Assembly (NCBI RefSeq): GCF_020535565.1
Contig: NZ_CP084758.1
Location: 709,501 to 773,500, forward strand
Source of the DNA: Shinella sp. XGS7
GTDB taxonomy: Bacteria > Pseudomonadota > Gammaproteobacteria > Burkholderiales > Burkholderiaceae_C
Reading direction: 5' to 3'
DNA length: 64,000 nt
Shown here: positions 32,831 through 42,774 of the stretch, in pieces
How positions within the stretch are numbered: the first letter of the stretch is position 1
How the letters are laid out: each line of letters starts with the position of its first letter
Program-made: the position numbers and the translations under genes
The notes under the pieces: generated by a model
The model's database searches: none
The model's input: the letters and a program-made list of their open reading frames with translations, nothing else
Told to the model about the DNA's origin: nothing

Positions 32831-33652
32831 TCATTTTTCGTGCAGTGACCGAACATGCATAGTGGTCCGACCTAGCGTTACAAACCAAAGCGCGACGACT
32901 AAGGTTAGCAACTGCTCAAGATTCTTACCCTGACGCTCAGATGTAATGATGTGCGCTCGGTGAATACCATGAAAACTAACGAGCTCAGCTGTCAGCTTGT
33001 AAATTCCCAGCAGCAGAGGAGATTCGTCATCAAGAATCTGCCTAGCGGTTCGATCGATTTGGTATTCATTAATTGTCCACTTGGCCGTATCAATCTTTTT
33101 TGGAGATTCAAATTCGATAATCAATTCCGAAGGAAGAGCAAGTAAATAGTTTCGCGCCGCTAGAGACGCTAATAAAGAGTGGGTCAGAAAAAGTACCGAA
33201 CTGCAGATTACAAGCGCCTGCGGTATGTTTAAAGATTTACCTTTAACAAGATCTCGATCTACAACCAAAAAAAGGAATACTGAAACTTGAACAAAGGTAG
33301 CGATGACGGCAAGCAGCAGATGCTGCCCATCAAGCTTGAGGCGACTCATATGAAGTGCCAGTGATACTAGGGGCACCACGACACCAACGACTCTGGCAAG
33401 CCGGACCTGCGCGCGCTGCGTGGATTCATCGGTGTCGCATAAGTCTTTGAGGGCAAAGAAAACGCAAATTATTGCGACGAAGGCAGCACAACCAAATGTC
33501 AAGTACCAAGCCTCGGATTTCAACTCGTGGGCAGCTTTGAAGAGAACAATTTCAAGTGCTATGACTATCCAATAGTATGGGGCGGTTCCGGGCGTAAGAT
33601 AGCCAACATTTGATTTAACTAGGTCTTTTGTTTCGACTATGTCAAATAGCAT
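32831..33652 (-). CDS. Multi-pass membrane protein of unknown function
   Basis: A 273-residue protein with about six hydrophobic segments: YYWIVIALEIVLF, YLTFGCAAFVAIICVFFAL, VVGVVVPLVSLALHM, LLLAVIATFVQVSVFLFLVV, ALVICSSVLFLTHSLLASL and a last LLTLVVALWFVTLG. A soluble loop (about 190-245) separates the last two. No family is recognised. It begins 38 bp after the SH3-domain gene on the same strand and is probably co-transcribed with it. Codon use and GC are clearly unlike the core genes. Confidence 0.7.
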   Translation of the reverse strand: MLFDIVETKDLVKSNVGYLTPGTAPYYWIVIALEIVLFKAAHELKSEAWYLTFGCAAFVAIICVFFALKDLCDTDESTQRAQVRLARVVGVVVPLVSLALHMSRLKLDGQHLLLAVIATFVQVSVFLFLVVDRDLVKGKSLNIPQALVICSSVLFLTHSLLASLAARNYLLALPSELIIEFESPKKIDTAKWTINEYQIDRTARQILDDESPLLLGIYKLTAELVSFHGIHRAHIITSERQGKNLEQLLTLVVALWFVTLGRTTMHVRSLHEK

Positions 33653-33690
33653 GGTCCAATACCTCGTCTTCTCAGTTCGTCAGCTCTATC

Positions 33691-34200
33691 TCACTCTGCT
33701 CGCAGAAAGGTCTGATTCATCCAGCCCGCTCTGTGCGGTTGTTGTTGCCAGACCTGACATCCCGACCCGGGTTTCAGATTTTCAAGTGCGCAATAGTCCC
33801 CACCTGTTGTAGAAATCTCTGCCCAAGTTTGCAGTGAGCCTGTTGACGTCTCTACGACCATTGTCTTGCCGGTTAGTGACACTTTGGAACTTCGCCGTAA
33901 CTGAGCTATGACGTCACAGTCTGCGCCGGGGCACGAGCGCATATTGACTTCACCCTGTGGACGAACGACAGCTACTGAAGATGGATGTGAAATCGATGGT
34001 GGCGGATTGAGCGCGGGAGTCGGCGCTGGCGCTGGTGCAGCGGTCCTTGCCTTAAATAGGCCGAGGCCAGAAATAACGCACACCACAATGCCTAGTGGCG
34101 CTGCGAGGTTCACAAAACCGCTGATCGTGGGGCGCTTGTGAAGCGTGAGCCAGATAACTGCTAGCACTACGCCAAGCCAGGGTAGTGGATCTTCGAACAT
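33691..34200 (-). CDS. Membrane-anchored SH3b-like domain protein
   Basis: A 169-residue protein. Start ATG 34200 gives two N-terminal membrane helices (LPWLGVVLAVIWLTL and LAAPLGIVVCVISGLGLF), a Pro/Ala-rich linker (APAPAPTPALNPPP) and a bacterial SH3-like domain: PQGEVNMRSCPGADCDVIAQL, then TWAEISTTGG and a closing AGWMNQTFL. SH3b domains bind peptidoglycan or peptides, so the protein may link membrane and wall. It lies between the FRG gene and the multi-pass protein, same strand. Confidence 0.65.
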   Translation of the reverse strand: MFEDPLPWLGVVLAVIWLTLHKRPTISGFVNLAAPLGIVVCVISGLGLFKARTAAPAPAPTPALNPPPSISHPSSVAVVRPQGEVNMRSCPGADCDVIAQLRRSSKVSLTGKTMVVETSTGSLQTWAEISTTGGDYCALENLKPGSGCQVWQQQPHRAGWMNQTFLRAE

Positions 34201-34345
34201 TTTTAGCCTCCCAGATGTGTTGTGTGTGAGACTTGCCATGAGCGGCAGCCGTCGTGGTCTAGCGAAGGCCACAATGGCTAGGAGTCGCACCGAGGCAAGC
34301 TCTGGACTGTCCGACGCATGTCAAAGTTAAGCATCACTAATCCGG

Positions 34346-35140
34346 CTAGTACTTGTCAATTTCCAGTGCCTTGTTGCAATGTAGACTCGCTCCGTAAATG
34401 TCTGGAAACAAGCTCAAGTGATTAATGTTCATCGTATTGAGCGTCCGCAGGCATTCAGTTCGACCAAGTTCTGGCACTTTGATTTTGATGAGTGTGACGT
34501 ACTTAGAGTCGCCGACGAAGTTCTTGCGCACCCATCCATCCACAGTTTCGCCAAGAGGCACACGCGAAAAAAGCCCCGACTGAGCTACGAGACGTGCATT
34601 CTCGTCTTGCTGCGGCCGAATCAACTCCAGGAGCGCCGGCGACGATGATCCCGAAGAGGTGTTGGACTTGTGCGTGTCCCTAAGCTCCCTGTTCTTGGAC
34701 TCTACAGGGCCTAGAGCCCATACAGCTCTATATCCGTCCGGCGGGCGAAGGGGCTTCTCAAAGGCGAAGTAAAGGGCCGCGAAGGGGGACTGCGTCCAAT
34801 CGAGCAGCGGTGTTGCCAATCCATGATGTTGGCCAAGCGCCCACCACTCATTCTCACTATCGATCTTTGCCGGATTTATCCCTCGCCGCCCACGCACGGC
34901 AAGCTTGAACTTATTCAGATGACCGGTCGCGTGCGAAGCCTTTGCTGACTTATTACGAATCTGGCGATCCAGGCTTGATTCGAGCCTCCAATTGGCATCC
35001 CGCTGGCCACGCCAGACGTAATATGAAAAATCCAACATTTCTTGGCGAACGTAGTCGTAGAAGTACTTCCAAGATGCAAGTTGAATTTCTTTGATGCCAT
35101 CAGTAGTCCTCTTCTGTTCCCAACGAGCAGTACGCGCCAT
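34346..35140 (-). CDS. FRG-domain protein
   Basis: A 264-residue protein with an FRG domain: YYVWRGQRDANWRLESSLDRQ (about 40-60) and the diagnostic WWALGQHHGLATPLLDWTQS followed by PFAALYFAFEKP (about 100-131). FRG domains are common in mobile and defence-associated regions; the biochemical activity is not settled, though they resemble ADP-ribosyl-cyclase/transferase-like or nucleotide-interacting folds in predictions. The C-terminus (KYVTLIKIKVPELG...LFPDIYGASLHCNKALEI) is also typical of the family. AT-rich, first of the leftward group FRG, SH3, membrane protein. Confidence 0.85.
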   Translation of the reverse strand: MARTARWEQKRTTDGIKEIQLASWKYFYDYVRQEMLDFSYYVWRGQRDANWRLESSLDRQIRNKSAKASHATGHLNKFKLAVRGRRGINPAKIDSENEWWALGQHHGLATPLLDWTQSPFAALYFAFEKPLRPPDGYRAVWALGPVESKNRELRDTHKSNTSSGSSSPALLELIRPQQDENARLVAQSGLFSRVPLGETVDGWVRKNFVGDSKYVTLIKIKVPELGRTECLRTLNTMNINHLSLFPDIYGASLHCNKALEIDKY

Positions 35141-35459
35141 GTGTTTGCCTCTATCTAGCTAATCTTTTTCGGTCGATCGTTATCGGTTTCTTCCAAACAT
35201 TTGAGCATGTGAGATGACCGCTCTGCAACGCCAGTTGGACAAACCCGCCTCAAGAGCGGTCGCCTTTTTGACTGGACTTTCTTTTCCTGCGGCAGCCCGC
35301 ACTGGGCCTTGCACTTCGAGCCCAGACCGCGGGATGTGCGGCAGCGGCGCGTCTGGCGCGCCATGCAAACAAAGGAGATGCGCCCGGCGCTGAGGTCGCC
35401 ATAGCCGCGAAAGCTGCTGCTGCCGGAGCCAGCGCCCGCCGCCTATGCCACAAGGGCAC
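35141..35459. other. Intergenic stretch, no convincing gene
   Basis: 319 bases between the FRG gene and the small Arg-rich ORF. Composition changes from AT-rich (35141-35230) to GC-rich, marking the right boundary of the accessory island. Open frames here look like shadows. No attI, integrase fragment, tRNA or clear hairpin is seen. Confidence 0.5.
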
Positions 35460-35717
35460 TCACTCCCCGCCGCCCCGCCGCTTCTCGTTCCCGCGCTTGT
35501 AGTTGCCCGTCGCCCGCGCCAGCAGGCGCTGCCGCTGGGCCTGGCCGGCGGCGTCATCGGGGCAGCGCGCCAGGGCGGCCAGCAGGCGCTCGGCCTGGGC
35601 GGCGCCCAGCAGGGTGACGGGCCGGCCGTCGCGCAGGATCTGCAGCTCGCCGCTCTTCTTGCGCGGCGCGGCGCTGAAGAGCGAGAAACCCAGGGGCTGG
35701 TCGGGCGGGCTGGCCAT
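35460..35717 (-). CDS. Small hypothetical protein
   Basis: An 85-residue soluble protein: LGFSLFSAAPRKKSGELQIL at the start, RLLAALARCPDDAAGQAQRQ in the middle and a strongly basic/Gly end (NYKRGNEKRRGGGE). Not recognised. Its ATG overlaps the M28 peptidase stop by one base (TGATG), which supports it as a real co-translated gene and marks the return to core-type, high-GC DNA. Confidence 0.6.
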   Translation of the reverse strand: MASPPDQPLGFSLFSAAPRKKSGELQILRDGRPVTLLGAAQAERLLAALARCPDDAAGQAQRQRLLARATGNYKRGNEKRRGGGE

Positions 35718-37213
35718 CAGGGCCGGACCGGGGGCGCCTCGGGCGCCGGCAGGGGGCCGAAGGCCAGCGGGCTTTGCGCGGCCAGCCAGGTCATCACGGC
35801 CCAGGCGGCCACGTTCTGGCGCAGCGAGACGGGGTTGATCTTGTCCAGGGTGTCGTTGGGCGTGTGGTGCCAGTCGAAGTAGTCGCTGCCGTCCTGGCTC
35901 AGCTCCAGGGCGGGCCAGTTCTGGCGCCGCATCAGCAGGGCGGCGTCGGGGCCAGGCGCGGCCTGGCTGGCGCTGCCACGCGCAATGCCCAGGGGCGCGA
36001 GCATGGCGGCGATGCGCTCCACCGCCGGCAGGGCCTCGGGCCGCACGCGGCTCTGCAGGCGGTAGACAAGACCTGCCCCCAGATCGCTTTCGCCCACCAG
36101 CTGGTGCACCTGGCCCTTGTAGCGCTCGGCATAGGCGAGCGCGCCGTCGAAGCCGTTTTCCTCGTTGGCGAAGAGCACCAGGCGCACGGTGCGGCGCGGC
36201 TGCAGGCCCTGGTCCAGCAGCAGGCGCGCGGCGGCGGTGACGATGCCCACGCCGGCGCCGTCGTCCAGCGCGCCGGGGCCCAGGTCCCAGCTGTCCAGAT
36301 GGGCGCCGATCAGCACCACCTCCTCGGGCAGCTCGCGGCCGGGGATCTCGGCAATCACATTGTGCGAGGTGGCGGCAATGCCGGCCTCGCTGCGCAGCAC
36401 CAGGTGCATCTTGCTGGGCGTGGCCGCATAGCGCGGGCCGCTCAGGCGGGCGATCAGGTCGGCGTCGGGCACCGAGACGGCCAGGGCCGGAATCGGGCTC
36501 ACGCCCTCGGCATAGCGGGTGGCGCCGGTGTGGGCCAGACGGTCGCGGTCGGTGCCGATGGAGCGTATGGCCACGGCCACGGCGCCGCGGCGCGCGGCCT
36601 CCACCGGCGCCTGGGCGCGCGCCGCCACGGCGCGGGCATAGCCGCTGGCGTCGCGGCTGCGCTCGGTCTTCTGGTCGATGAAGACGATGCGGCCGCGGGC
36701 GCGCTCGCTGCTGTCGGCCTTCAGCGCGGCCAGATCGGGGTAGTAGGCAATCTCGGCATGCAGGCCCTCGGGCGGCGTGGCCACGCTATTGCCCAGGGCC
36801 GTCATCACCAGGGGGTGGGGATAGGGCGCGGTGATGTGGGCATGGGCCTCGCCGCGCCGCCAGGCGCGCAGGGGCACAGGCTCGGCCCGCACCTTGGCAA
36901 AGCCCAGGGCCTGCAGCCGGGCCAGGGCCCAGTCCACCGCGCGCTGGTCGTTCAGCGAGCCGGCGGGGCGGGCGCCCACCTCGGTCACCAGGCTTTCCAC
37001 CAGCTCATAGGCCAGCTCGCTCTTCAGCCCGGCCTCGCGCAAGGCCTCGGCGGCGCGCAGATCGGCGGGCTCGAAGGCCTGGGCAGGCGAGGCAAAGAAT
37101 GCGGCGCAGAGGCTGGCACCGCACAGCGCCGCCCGCGCCAGGCGGCCCCCAAAGGCCACGAACACCCCGGAACCCCAGCGCCCTGCGCGGCGCTCCTGCT
37201 GCTGGTTTCGCAT
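35717..37213 (-). CDS. Secreted M28-family metallopeptidase
   Basis: A 498-residue zinc peptidase. From ATG 37213 it has a basic start and a signal peptide ending ASPAQA, a propeptide/PA-like domain (about 150-280, PIPALAVSVPDADLIARL) and the M28 catalytic domain: GAHLDSWDLGPGALDDGAG (zinc His and bridging Asp), FANEENGFDGALAY (catalytic Glu pair), LSQDGSDYFDWHHTPNDTLDK (last Asp and His). This order fits Q/aminopeptidase S-type carboxy/aminopeptidases acting in the periplasm. The frame continues to 37828 but without gene character. Divergent from the sugar dehydrogenase gene. Confidence 0.88.
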   Translation of the reverse strand: MRNQQQERRAGRWGSGVFVAFGGRLARAALCGASLCAAFFASPAQAFEPADLRAAEALREAGLKSELAYELVESLVTEVGARPAGSLNDQRAVDWALARLQALGFAKVRAEPVPLRAWRRGEAHAHITAPYPHPLVMTALGNSVATPPEGLHAEIAYYPDLAALKADSSERARGRIVFIDQKTERSRDASGYARAVAARAQAPVEAARRGAVAVAIRSIGTDRDRLAHTGATRYAEGVSPIPALAVSVPDADLIARLSGPRYAATPSKMHLVLRSEAGIAATSHNVIAEIPGRELPEEVVLIGAHLDSWDLGPGALDDGAGVGIVTAAARLLLDQGLQPRRTVRLVLFANEENGFDGALAYAERYKGQVHQLVGESDLGAGLVYRLQSRVRPEALPAVERIAAMLAPLGIARGSASQAAPGPDAALLMRRQNWPALELSQDGSDYFDWHHTPNDTLDKINPVSLRQNVAAWAVMTWLAAQSPLAFGPLPAPEAPPVRP

Positions 37214-37352
37214 CTCTGCATGCCCTCCCTGGCCCAGATGCCCGCAGCATAGCCGGCCACGGCGCCCCGGTTTGCGCCCCGGCCCTGCGGCGGCGCCGCG
37301 CTTTGGGCATGATGCGCGCCTGGATGATGAACCGCCCACAAGGCCCCCCACC

Positions 37353-38489
37353 ATGCACGCACGACTGCCTCTGACCCTGAGCCCTCTGGCCGCCGCCCTG
37401 TGGCTGGCCCTCGCCGCGCCCGTCCAGGCCCAGACCGCCCTGAAGGTGGAGACCGTGGCCAGCGGCCTGGAGCGCCCCTGGGCCCTGGCCTTCCTGCCCG
37501 GCGGTGACTTCCTGGTGAGCGAGAAGACGGGCGCGCTGCGCGTGGTGAGCGCGCAGGGCCGCATCGGGGCGCCGCTGAGCGGGCTGCCGGCCGTCGAGTT
37601 CGCGGGCCAGGGCGGCCTGCTGGACGTGGTGCCGGACCGCGACTTCGAGCGCAGCCGCGCCCTGTCCTTCTGCTTCACCGAGGCGGGCACGGGCGCCGAG
37701 AAGGGCCGCAATGGCACAGCCCTGGCGCGCGCCACGCTCAAGGCCGACCGCACGGGCCTGGAGCAGGTGCAGATCATCTTCCGCCAGACGCCCAAGATGG
37801 AGGGCCGCCACCACTTCGGCTGCCGCATCGTGGAGGCGGCGGACGGCCAGGCCCTCTTCCTGACCCTGGGCGAGCGCTATATGGGCATGCAGCAGGCCCA
37901 GACCCTGGACAACCATCTGGGCAAGGTGGTGCGCGTGCTCAAGGACGGCCGCCCCCACCCCGACAACCCCTTCATCAAGACCGCCGGCGCGCGGCCCGAG
38001 ATCTACAGCCTGGGCCACCGCAACCCGCAGGGCGCGCTGCTCGACACCCAGGGCCGGCTCTGGGTGCATGAGCATGGCCCCCAGGGCGGGGACGAGCTCA
38101 ACCGCGTGCTGCCCGGCCGCAACTACGGCTGGCCCGTCATCACCTACGGCGAGAACTACGGCGGCGGCAAGATCGGCGAGGGCATCACCCACAAGGAGGG
38201 TCTGGAGCAGCCGGTGTGGCACTGGACACCCTCCATCGCGCCCTCGGGCTTCGCCCAGATCAGCAGCACGGCCTACGGCGCCGACTGGCAGGGCAGCTAT
38301 GTGGTGGGCGCGCTCAAGTTCCGCCAGCTGCAGCGCCTGAGCCTGGATGCCGAGGGCCGCCTGGTCGGCAAGCCCCAGGTCTTCCAGCAGGACATCGGCC
38401 GGGTGCGCGATGTGCGCCAGGGCCCCGACGGCCTGCTCTATGTGCTGACCGAGGACGAACCCGGCCGCATCCTGCGCCTCAAGCCTTGA
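37353..38489 (+). CDS. PQQ-dependent soluble aldose sugar dehydrogenase
   Basis: A 378-residue secreted beta-propeller enzyme (signal peptide ending PVQAQ). It matches the Asd/YliI family of PQQ-dependent glucose/sorbosone dehydrogenases: VASGLERPWALAFLPGGDFLVSE-like N-terminus, GRHHFGCRIV, SLGHRNPQGALLD, HEHGPQGGDELN, NYGWPVITYGENY, the catalytic-His region and DIGRVRDVRQGPDGLLYVLTED. It oxidises free sugars in the periplasm, passing electrons onward. The stop overlaps the TonB receptor start as TTGA, implying a sugar or PQQ uptake partner. Confidence 0.9.
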   Translation: MHARLPLTLSPLAAALWLALAAPVQAQTALKVETVASGLERPWALAFLPGGDFLVSEKTGALRVVSAQGRIGAPLSGLPAVEFAGQGGLLDVVPDRDFERSRALSFCFTEAGTGAEKGRNGTALARATLKADRTGLEQVQIIFRQTPKMEGRHHFGCRIVEAADGQALFLTLGERYMGMQQAQTLDNHLGKVVRVLKDGRPHPDNPFIKTAGARPEIYSLGHRNPQGALLDTQGRLWVHEHGPQGGDELNRVLPGRNYGWPVITYGENYGGGKIGEGITHKEGLEQPVWHWTPSIAPSGFAQISSTAYGADWQGSYVVGALKFRQLQRLSLDAEGRLVGKPQVFQQDIGRVRDVRQGPDGLLYVLTEDEPGRILRLKP

Positions 38490-40518
38490 TCGCGAGCCTG
38501 CTGCTGGCCACGGCCGTGGAGCTGCCCGCCGTCACGGTGAGTGGCGGCCTGCGCCTGGCCCCGGCGCTGGAGTCGCCCGCCGCGGTGGGCCGGCTCGATG
38601 CCCAGGCCCTGGCCCAGAGCGGCCCCGGCGCCCAGCTCAGCGAGGCCCTGGGCCGCCTGCCCGGCGTGTGGGCGGCCGACCGCGGCAATGCCGCCCAGGA
38701 CCTGCAGCTCAGCGTGCGCGGCTTCGGCGCCCGCGCCAGCTTTGGTGTGCGCGGCCTGCGCCTCTTCGTGGACGGGCTGCCGGCCACCGCGCCCGATGGC
38801 AGCGGCGCCGTGGGCCATTTCCCGCTGGACGCCGCCGCCGGCCTGGAGCTGCTGCGCGGCCCCTTCAGCGCGCTCTACGGCGTGCACAGCGGCGGCGTGC
38901 TCAGCCTCACGACCCGCGCGCCGCAGGGGGGCGGCGCCACGCGCTGGACCAGCGATCTGTGGGCTGACAGCGGCGACCAGCAGCAGCTGCGCCTGCAGGC
39001 CGAGGGCGGGCCGGCCCACGCGCCCTGGCGCCTGGGTCTGGCGCATTGGCGCAGCGCCGGGCAGCGCCCGCAGTCGGCCGCCGAGCGCAGCCTGCTGGAC
39101 GCGCGCTGGGACCTGCAGCCCGGCTGGAGCGCCCGCCTCAATCTGCAAAGCCAGCCCGCGCAAGACCCGCTGGGCCTGAGCCGCGAGCAATGGCAGAGCG
39201 ATCCCGAGGGCACGGCCGCCGCGGCCCTGAGCTTCAACAGCCGCAAGCAGCTGCACCAGCAGCAGCTGGGCCTGGCCGGCCAGTGGGGCGAGGGCTGGGC
39301 CCTGCGCGCCTGGGTCCAGGGCCGGCAGGTGCGGCAGTGGCAGGCCATTCCGGTGAGCAGCCAGACGCCGGCCGCCCACCCCGGCGGCGTGATCGATCTG
39401 CAGCGGCGCCAGCTCGGCCTGGACCTGCGCCATGAGGGCCGTTTCTGGACCCTGGGCCTGCAGCTGGACACGCAGCAGGAGCAGCGGCGCGGCTTCGAGA
39501 ACTTCATCGGCGGCGCCCTGGGGCAGACCGGCGCGCTGCGCCGCGACGAGCGCAACGAGGCCCTCTCCACCGAGCTCTATGCCCAGGGCGAGCAGGCCCT
39601 GGGTGAAGACCTGACCCTGCACGCCGGCCTGCGCCTGGGCCGCCTGAGCCTGCGCAGCGAGGACCGTTTTCTGCGCAACGGCGACGACAGCGGGCGCGTG
39701 GCCAACCACAGCGCCCTGCCCGCGCTGGGCCTGGTGGGGCGCCTGCACCGACTGGGGCCGCAAAGCCGCTGGTTTGCCAGCCTGGGCCAGTCGCGCGAAA
39801 CGCCCACGCTGGCCGAACGCGCCTACCGCGCCGATGGCAGCGCCGGGCTCAACACCACGCTGCGCCCCCAGCACAGCCGCCAGGGCGAGCTGGGCCTGCG
39901 CCACCAGGCCGGCCAGGGCGCCGCGGCCTGGGCGCTGGAGGCCGTGGCCTTTGCCGCGGACACGCGCGAGGAGATCGTCAGCGCCCGCAACAGCGCCGGC
40001 CGCGCCGCCTTTGCCAATGCCGGCCGCACCCGGCGCCAGGGGCTGGAGCTGCAGGCCCAGGGGCCGCTGCCCGGCCCGCACGCCGCGCGCTGGGCCCTGG
40101 CCGCCACGGCCCTGAGCGCGCGGGTGAGCCAGGCCTATGCGGTGTGCGGCGCGCCGCCCTGCAGCAGCCCGGGCCTCGCGGTGCCGGCCGGCGCACGCCT
40201 GCCCGGCGTGCCCGCACACAGCCTGCGCCTGGACCTGAGCACGGCCGAGGGCCGCGCCTGGCAGGGCGGCCTGAGCCTGAGCGCGCGCAGCCGGCTCTGG
40301 GTGGACGAGCGCAACAGCGATGCCGCGCCGGGCCAGGGCCTGCTGGCCCTGTGGAGCCGCTGGCAGCTCGACGCGCGCAGCCGCCTGACCCTGCGCCTGG
40401 ACAATGTGGCCGACCGTCGGCACATCGCCAGCGTGATCGTCAACGAGGCCAATGGCCGCTTCTTCGAGCCCGGCCCCGGCCGGCGCCTGAGCCTGCAGCT
40501 GGAGCAGCGCTGGGGGTC

Positions 40519-40522
<4 letters not shown>
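38486..40522 (+). CDS. TonB-dependent outer-membrane receptor, TTG start
   Basis: A 678-residue receptor: N-terminal hydrophobic segment ([20 protein letters not shown]), plug motifs ([63 protein letters not shown]) and a barrel ending in a short C-terminal strand. The only sensible start is the TTG at 38486, which overlaps the dehydrogenase stop (TTGA). The signal sequence is short. A receptor coupled so tightly to a PQQ-type dehydrogenase may import the cofactor PQQ or a sugar, which is inference. Its TAG stop shares CTAG with the convergent YkvA gene. Confidence 0.85.
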
Positions 40523-40917
<395 letters not shown>

Positions 40918-40959
40918 GGGCGGATTGTGCCGGCCCGCCGATGACGAGCCCCTGCGGGC

Positions 40960-42660
40960 TCAGTCGCCGAAGACGATCTTGTCGCGCCGCGCGCTCCACT
41001 CCTCGAAGTGCGGGCCGTAGATCTCTTCCACCCGGTTGCGCTTGACCTTGAAGGTGGGGGTGATGAAGCCGTTGTCCACGGTCCAGGGGGTCTTGAGCAC
41101 CACCAGGCAGTCGAGCTGCTCATGCGGGTCCAGGCGGGCGTTCACATCGTCCAGATGCTGGCCCAGCTGGGCCAGGAGCTGTTCGCGGTCGGCCTGGCTG
41201 CCACTGCGCTGGGCGGCGTCGGGCGAGAGCATCACGATGCCCAGGGGCTGGCCCAGATTGGCGCCGGCCACCATGCAGGCCTCCACCGCGGGGTGCATGA
41301 CCAGGCGGTCCTCGATGGGCGCGGGCGCCACGTACTTGCCCTTGCTGGTCTTGAACAGATCCTTGACCCGGCCGGTGATGCGCAGGCAGCCATCGGCGCG
41401 CAGCTCGCCCTTGTCGCCGGTGCGCAGCCAGCCGTCCTCGGTGAAGGCCTCGCGGCTCAGGCCCGGCTCCTTGTAGTAGCCCAGCATCAGGGCGGGGCTG
41501 CGCATCTGCAGCTCGCCATTGGCCGGGTCCAGACGGGTCTCCACGCCCTCATAGGCCGGGCCCACCGTGCCCTGCTGGTTCTTGCCCGGCTCGGTGATGT
41601 GGGAGACGGCCAGGTTCTCCGTCATGCCATAGCCCTCGTTGATGGACAGGCCCAGGCGCGAGTACCACTGCAGCAGGGCCAGGGGCATGGGCGCCGCGCC
41701 GCCCGCGGCAATGCGGCACTGGTCCAGGCCCAGGGCGCGCATGATCTTGCGCCGCACCAGGCCGCCGATCAGGGGCAGGCGCAGCAGGCGCTCCAGCTTG
41801 GCCGGCGGCATCTTGGCGTGCACGCCCTGCTGGAACTTGACCCACAGACGCGGCACCGAGAAGAAGACGGTGGGCCGGGCGCGCTGCAGATCGGCGGTGA
41901 AGGTGTCCAGGCTCTCGGCAAAGAAGAGGCGCATGCCGGTGCGCAGCCAGCCATGCTCCACCAGCACCCGCTCCACCACATGGGCCAGGGGCAGGTAGGA
42001 GAGCATGCGGTCTTCGCCATGCAGGGGAATGCGGCCCAGGCCGGCCTGGATGGCCCAGGCGAAGCCGGCAAAGCTGTGCATCACGCCCTTGGGGTTGCCC
42101 GTGGTGCCCGAGGTGTAGATCAGGGTACAGAGCTCGTCGGCGCCGCGCAGGGGCTCGCCGCTCAGGGGCGTGCTGCGGGCGCAGAGGGCGTCCCAGCCCT
42201 CGTAGGCGGCACGCGCCTCGTCCGGCGAGAGCGGGTAGCTGATGCAGGGCAGATCGGCGGGCACGCCGGCCTTCATGCCGGCCCAGCCGTCGAGCTTGCC
42301 CACGAACAGGGCCTTGGCCTCGCTGTGGGTGAGGATCTGGCGGATGGTCTCGGGCGCCAGCGTGGGATAGAGCGGCACGGAGACATAGCCGGCCATCCAG
42401 ATGGCCAGATCGCTCATCAGCCACCAGGCGCAGTTCTTGGAGAGGATGGCCACCTTGGAGCCGGGCTCCCAGCCCTGGGCCTTGAGATAGGCCGCCATGC
42501 GGCGCACCTGATCGCCCACCTTGGCCCAGCTGAAGTCCTGCATCTGCCCGCCGCCCATGGGCTGGCTCAGGGTGATGCGGTGCGGCGTCTCCCGCTCCCA
42601 GTGGTAGAGGCGCTGCAGGGCCAGGCTGTCGGCGGGAATGGTGCTGGCGGGGGCGGCCAT
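40960..42660 (-). CDS. Long-chain acyl-CoA synthetase (AMP-binding)
   Basis: A 566-residue acyl-activating enzyme. P-loop motif is LIYTSGTTGNPKGV, followed by LPLAHVVERVLVE, NEGYGMTEN and the C-terminal GWLRTGDKGELR and TGRVKDLFKTSKGKYVAPAPIED. These are the FadD15/long-chain type blocks; it forms acyl-CoA from fatty acid, ATP and CoA. ATG 42660 is chosen because AAGGAG lies 7 bases before it; ATGs at 42684 and 42690 lack an SD. A 114-bp gap separates it from the upstream kinase gene. Confidence 0.92.
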   Translation of the reverse strand: MAAPASTIPADSLALQRLYHWERETPHRITLSQPMGGGQMQDFSWAKVGDQVRRMAAYLKAQGWEPGSKVAILSKNCAWWLMSDLAIWMAGYVSVPLYPTLAPETIRQILTHSEAKALFVGKLDGWAGMKAGVPADLPCISYPLSPDEARAAYEGWDALCARSTPLSGEPLRGADELCTLIYTSGTTGNPKGVMHSFAGFAWAIQAGLGRIPLHGEDRMLSYLPLAHVVERVLVEHGWLRTGMRLFFAESLDTFTADLQRARPTVFFSVPRLWVKFQQGVHAKMPPAKLERLLRLPLIGGLVRRKIMRALGLDQCRIAAGGAAPMPLALLQWYSRLGLSINEGYGMTENLAVSHITEPGKNQQGTVGPAYEGVETRLDPANGELQMRSPALMLGYYKEPGLSREAFTEDGWLRTGDKGELRADGCLRITGRVKDLFKTSKGKYVAPAPIEDRLVMHPAVEACMVAGANLGQPLGIVMLSPDAAQRSGSQADREQLLAQLGQHLDDVNARLDPHEQLDCLVVLKTPWTVDNGFITPTFKVKRNRVEEIYGPHFEEWSARRDKIVFGD

Positions 42661-42774
42661 GGAAGTCTCCTTGCTCTTGTTCATCGTCACGATCGTGCTG
42701 CGGGCAGGCTAGCGTGGACACGCCCGGCCCGGGAGGGGGTTTGCGCGAACCCGGCGCTGTTTAGAGGGCTTCGC

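Noticed and set aside
34321-34335. attC site after the FRG gene (GCTTAAC box on the minus strand)
   Set aside because: A perfect R'' box exists but no L'/R' half or stem could be found within 150 bases, so it was not called.
35180-35557. 125-residue ORF at the right edge of the island
   Set aside because: Overlaps the better-supported 85-residue gene and has Cys/Arg/Ser-rich shadow-frame character.
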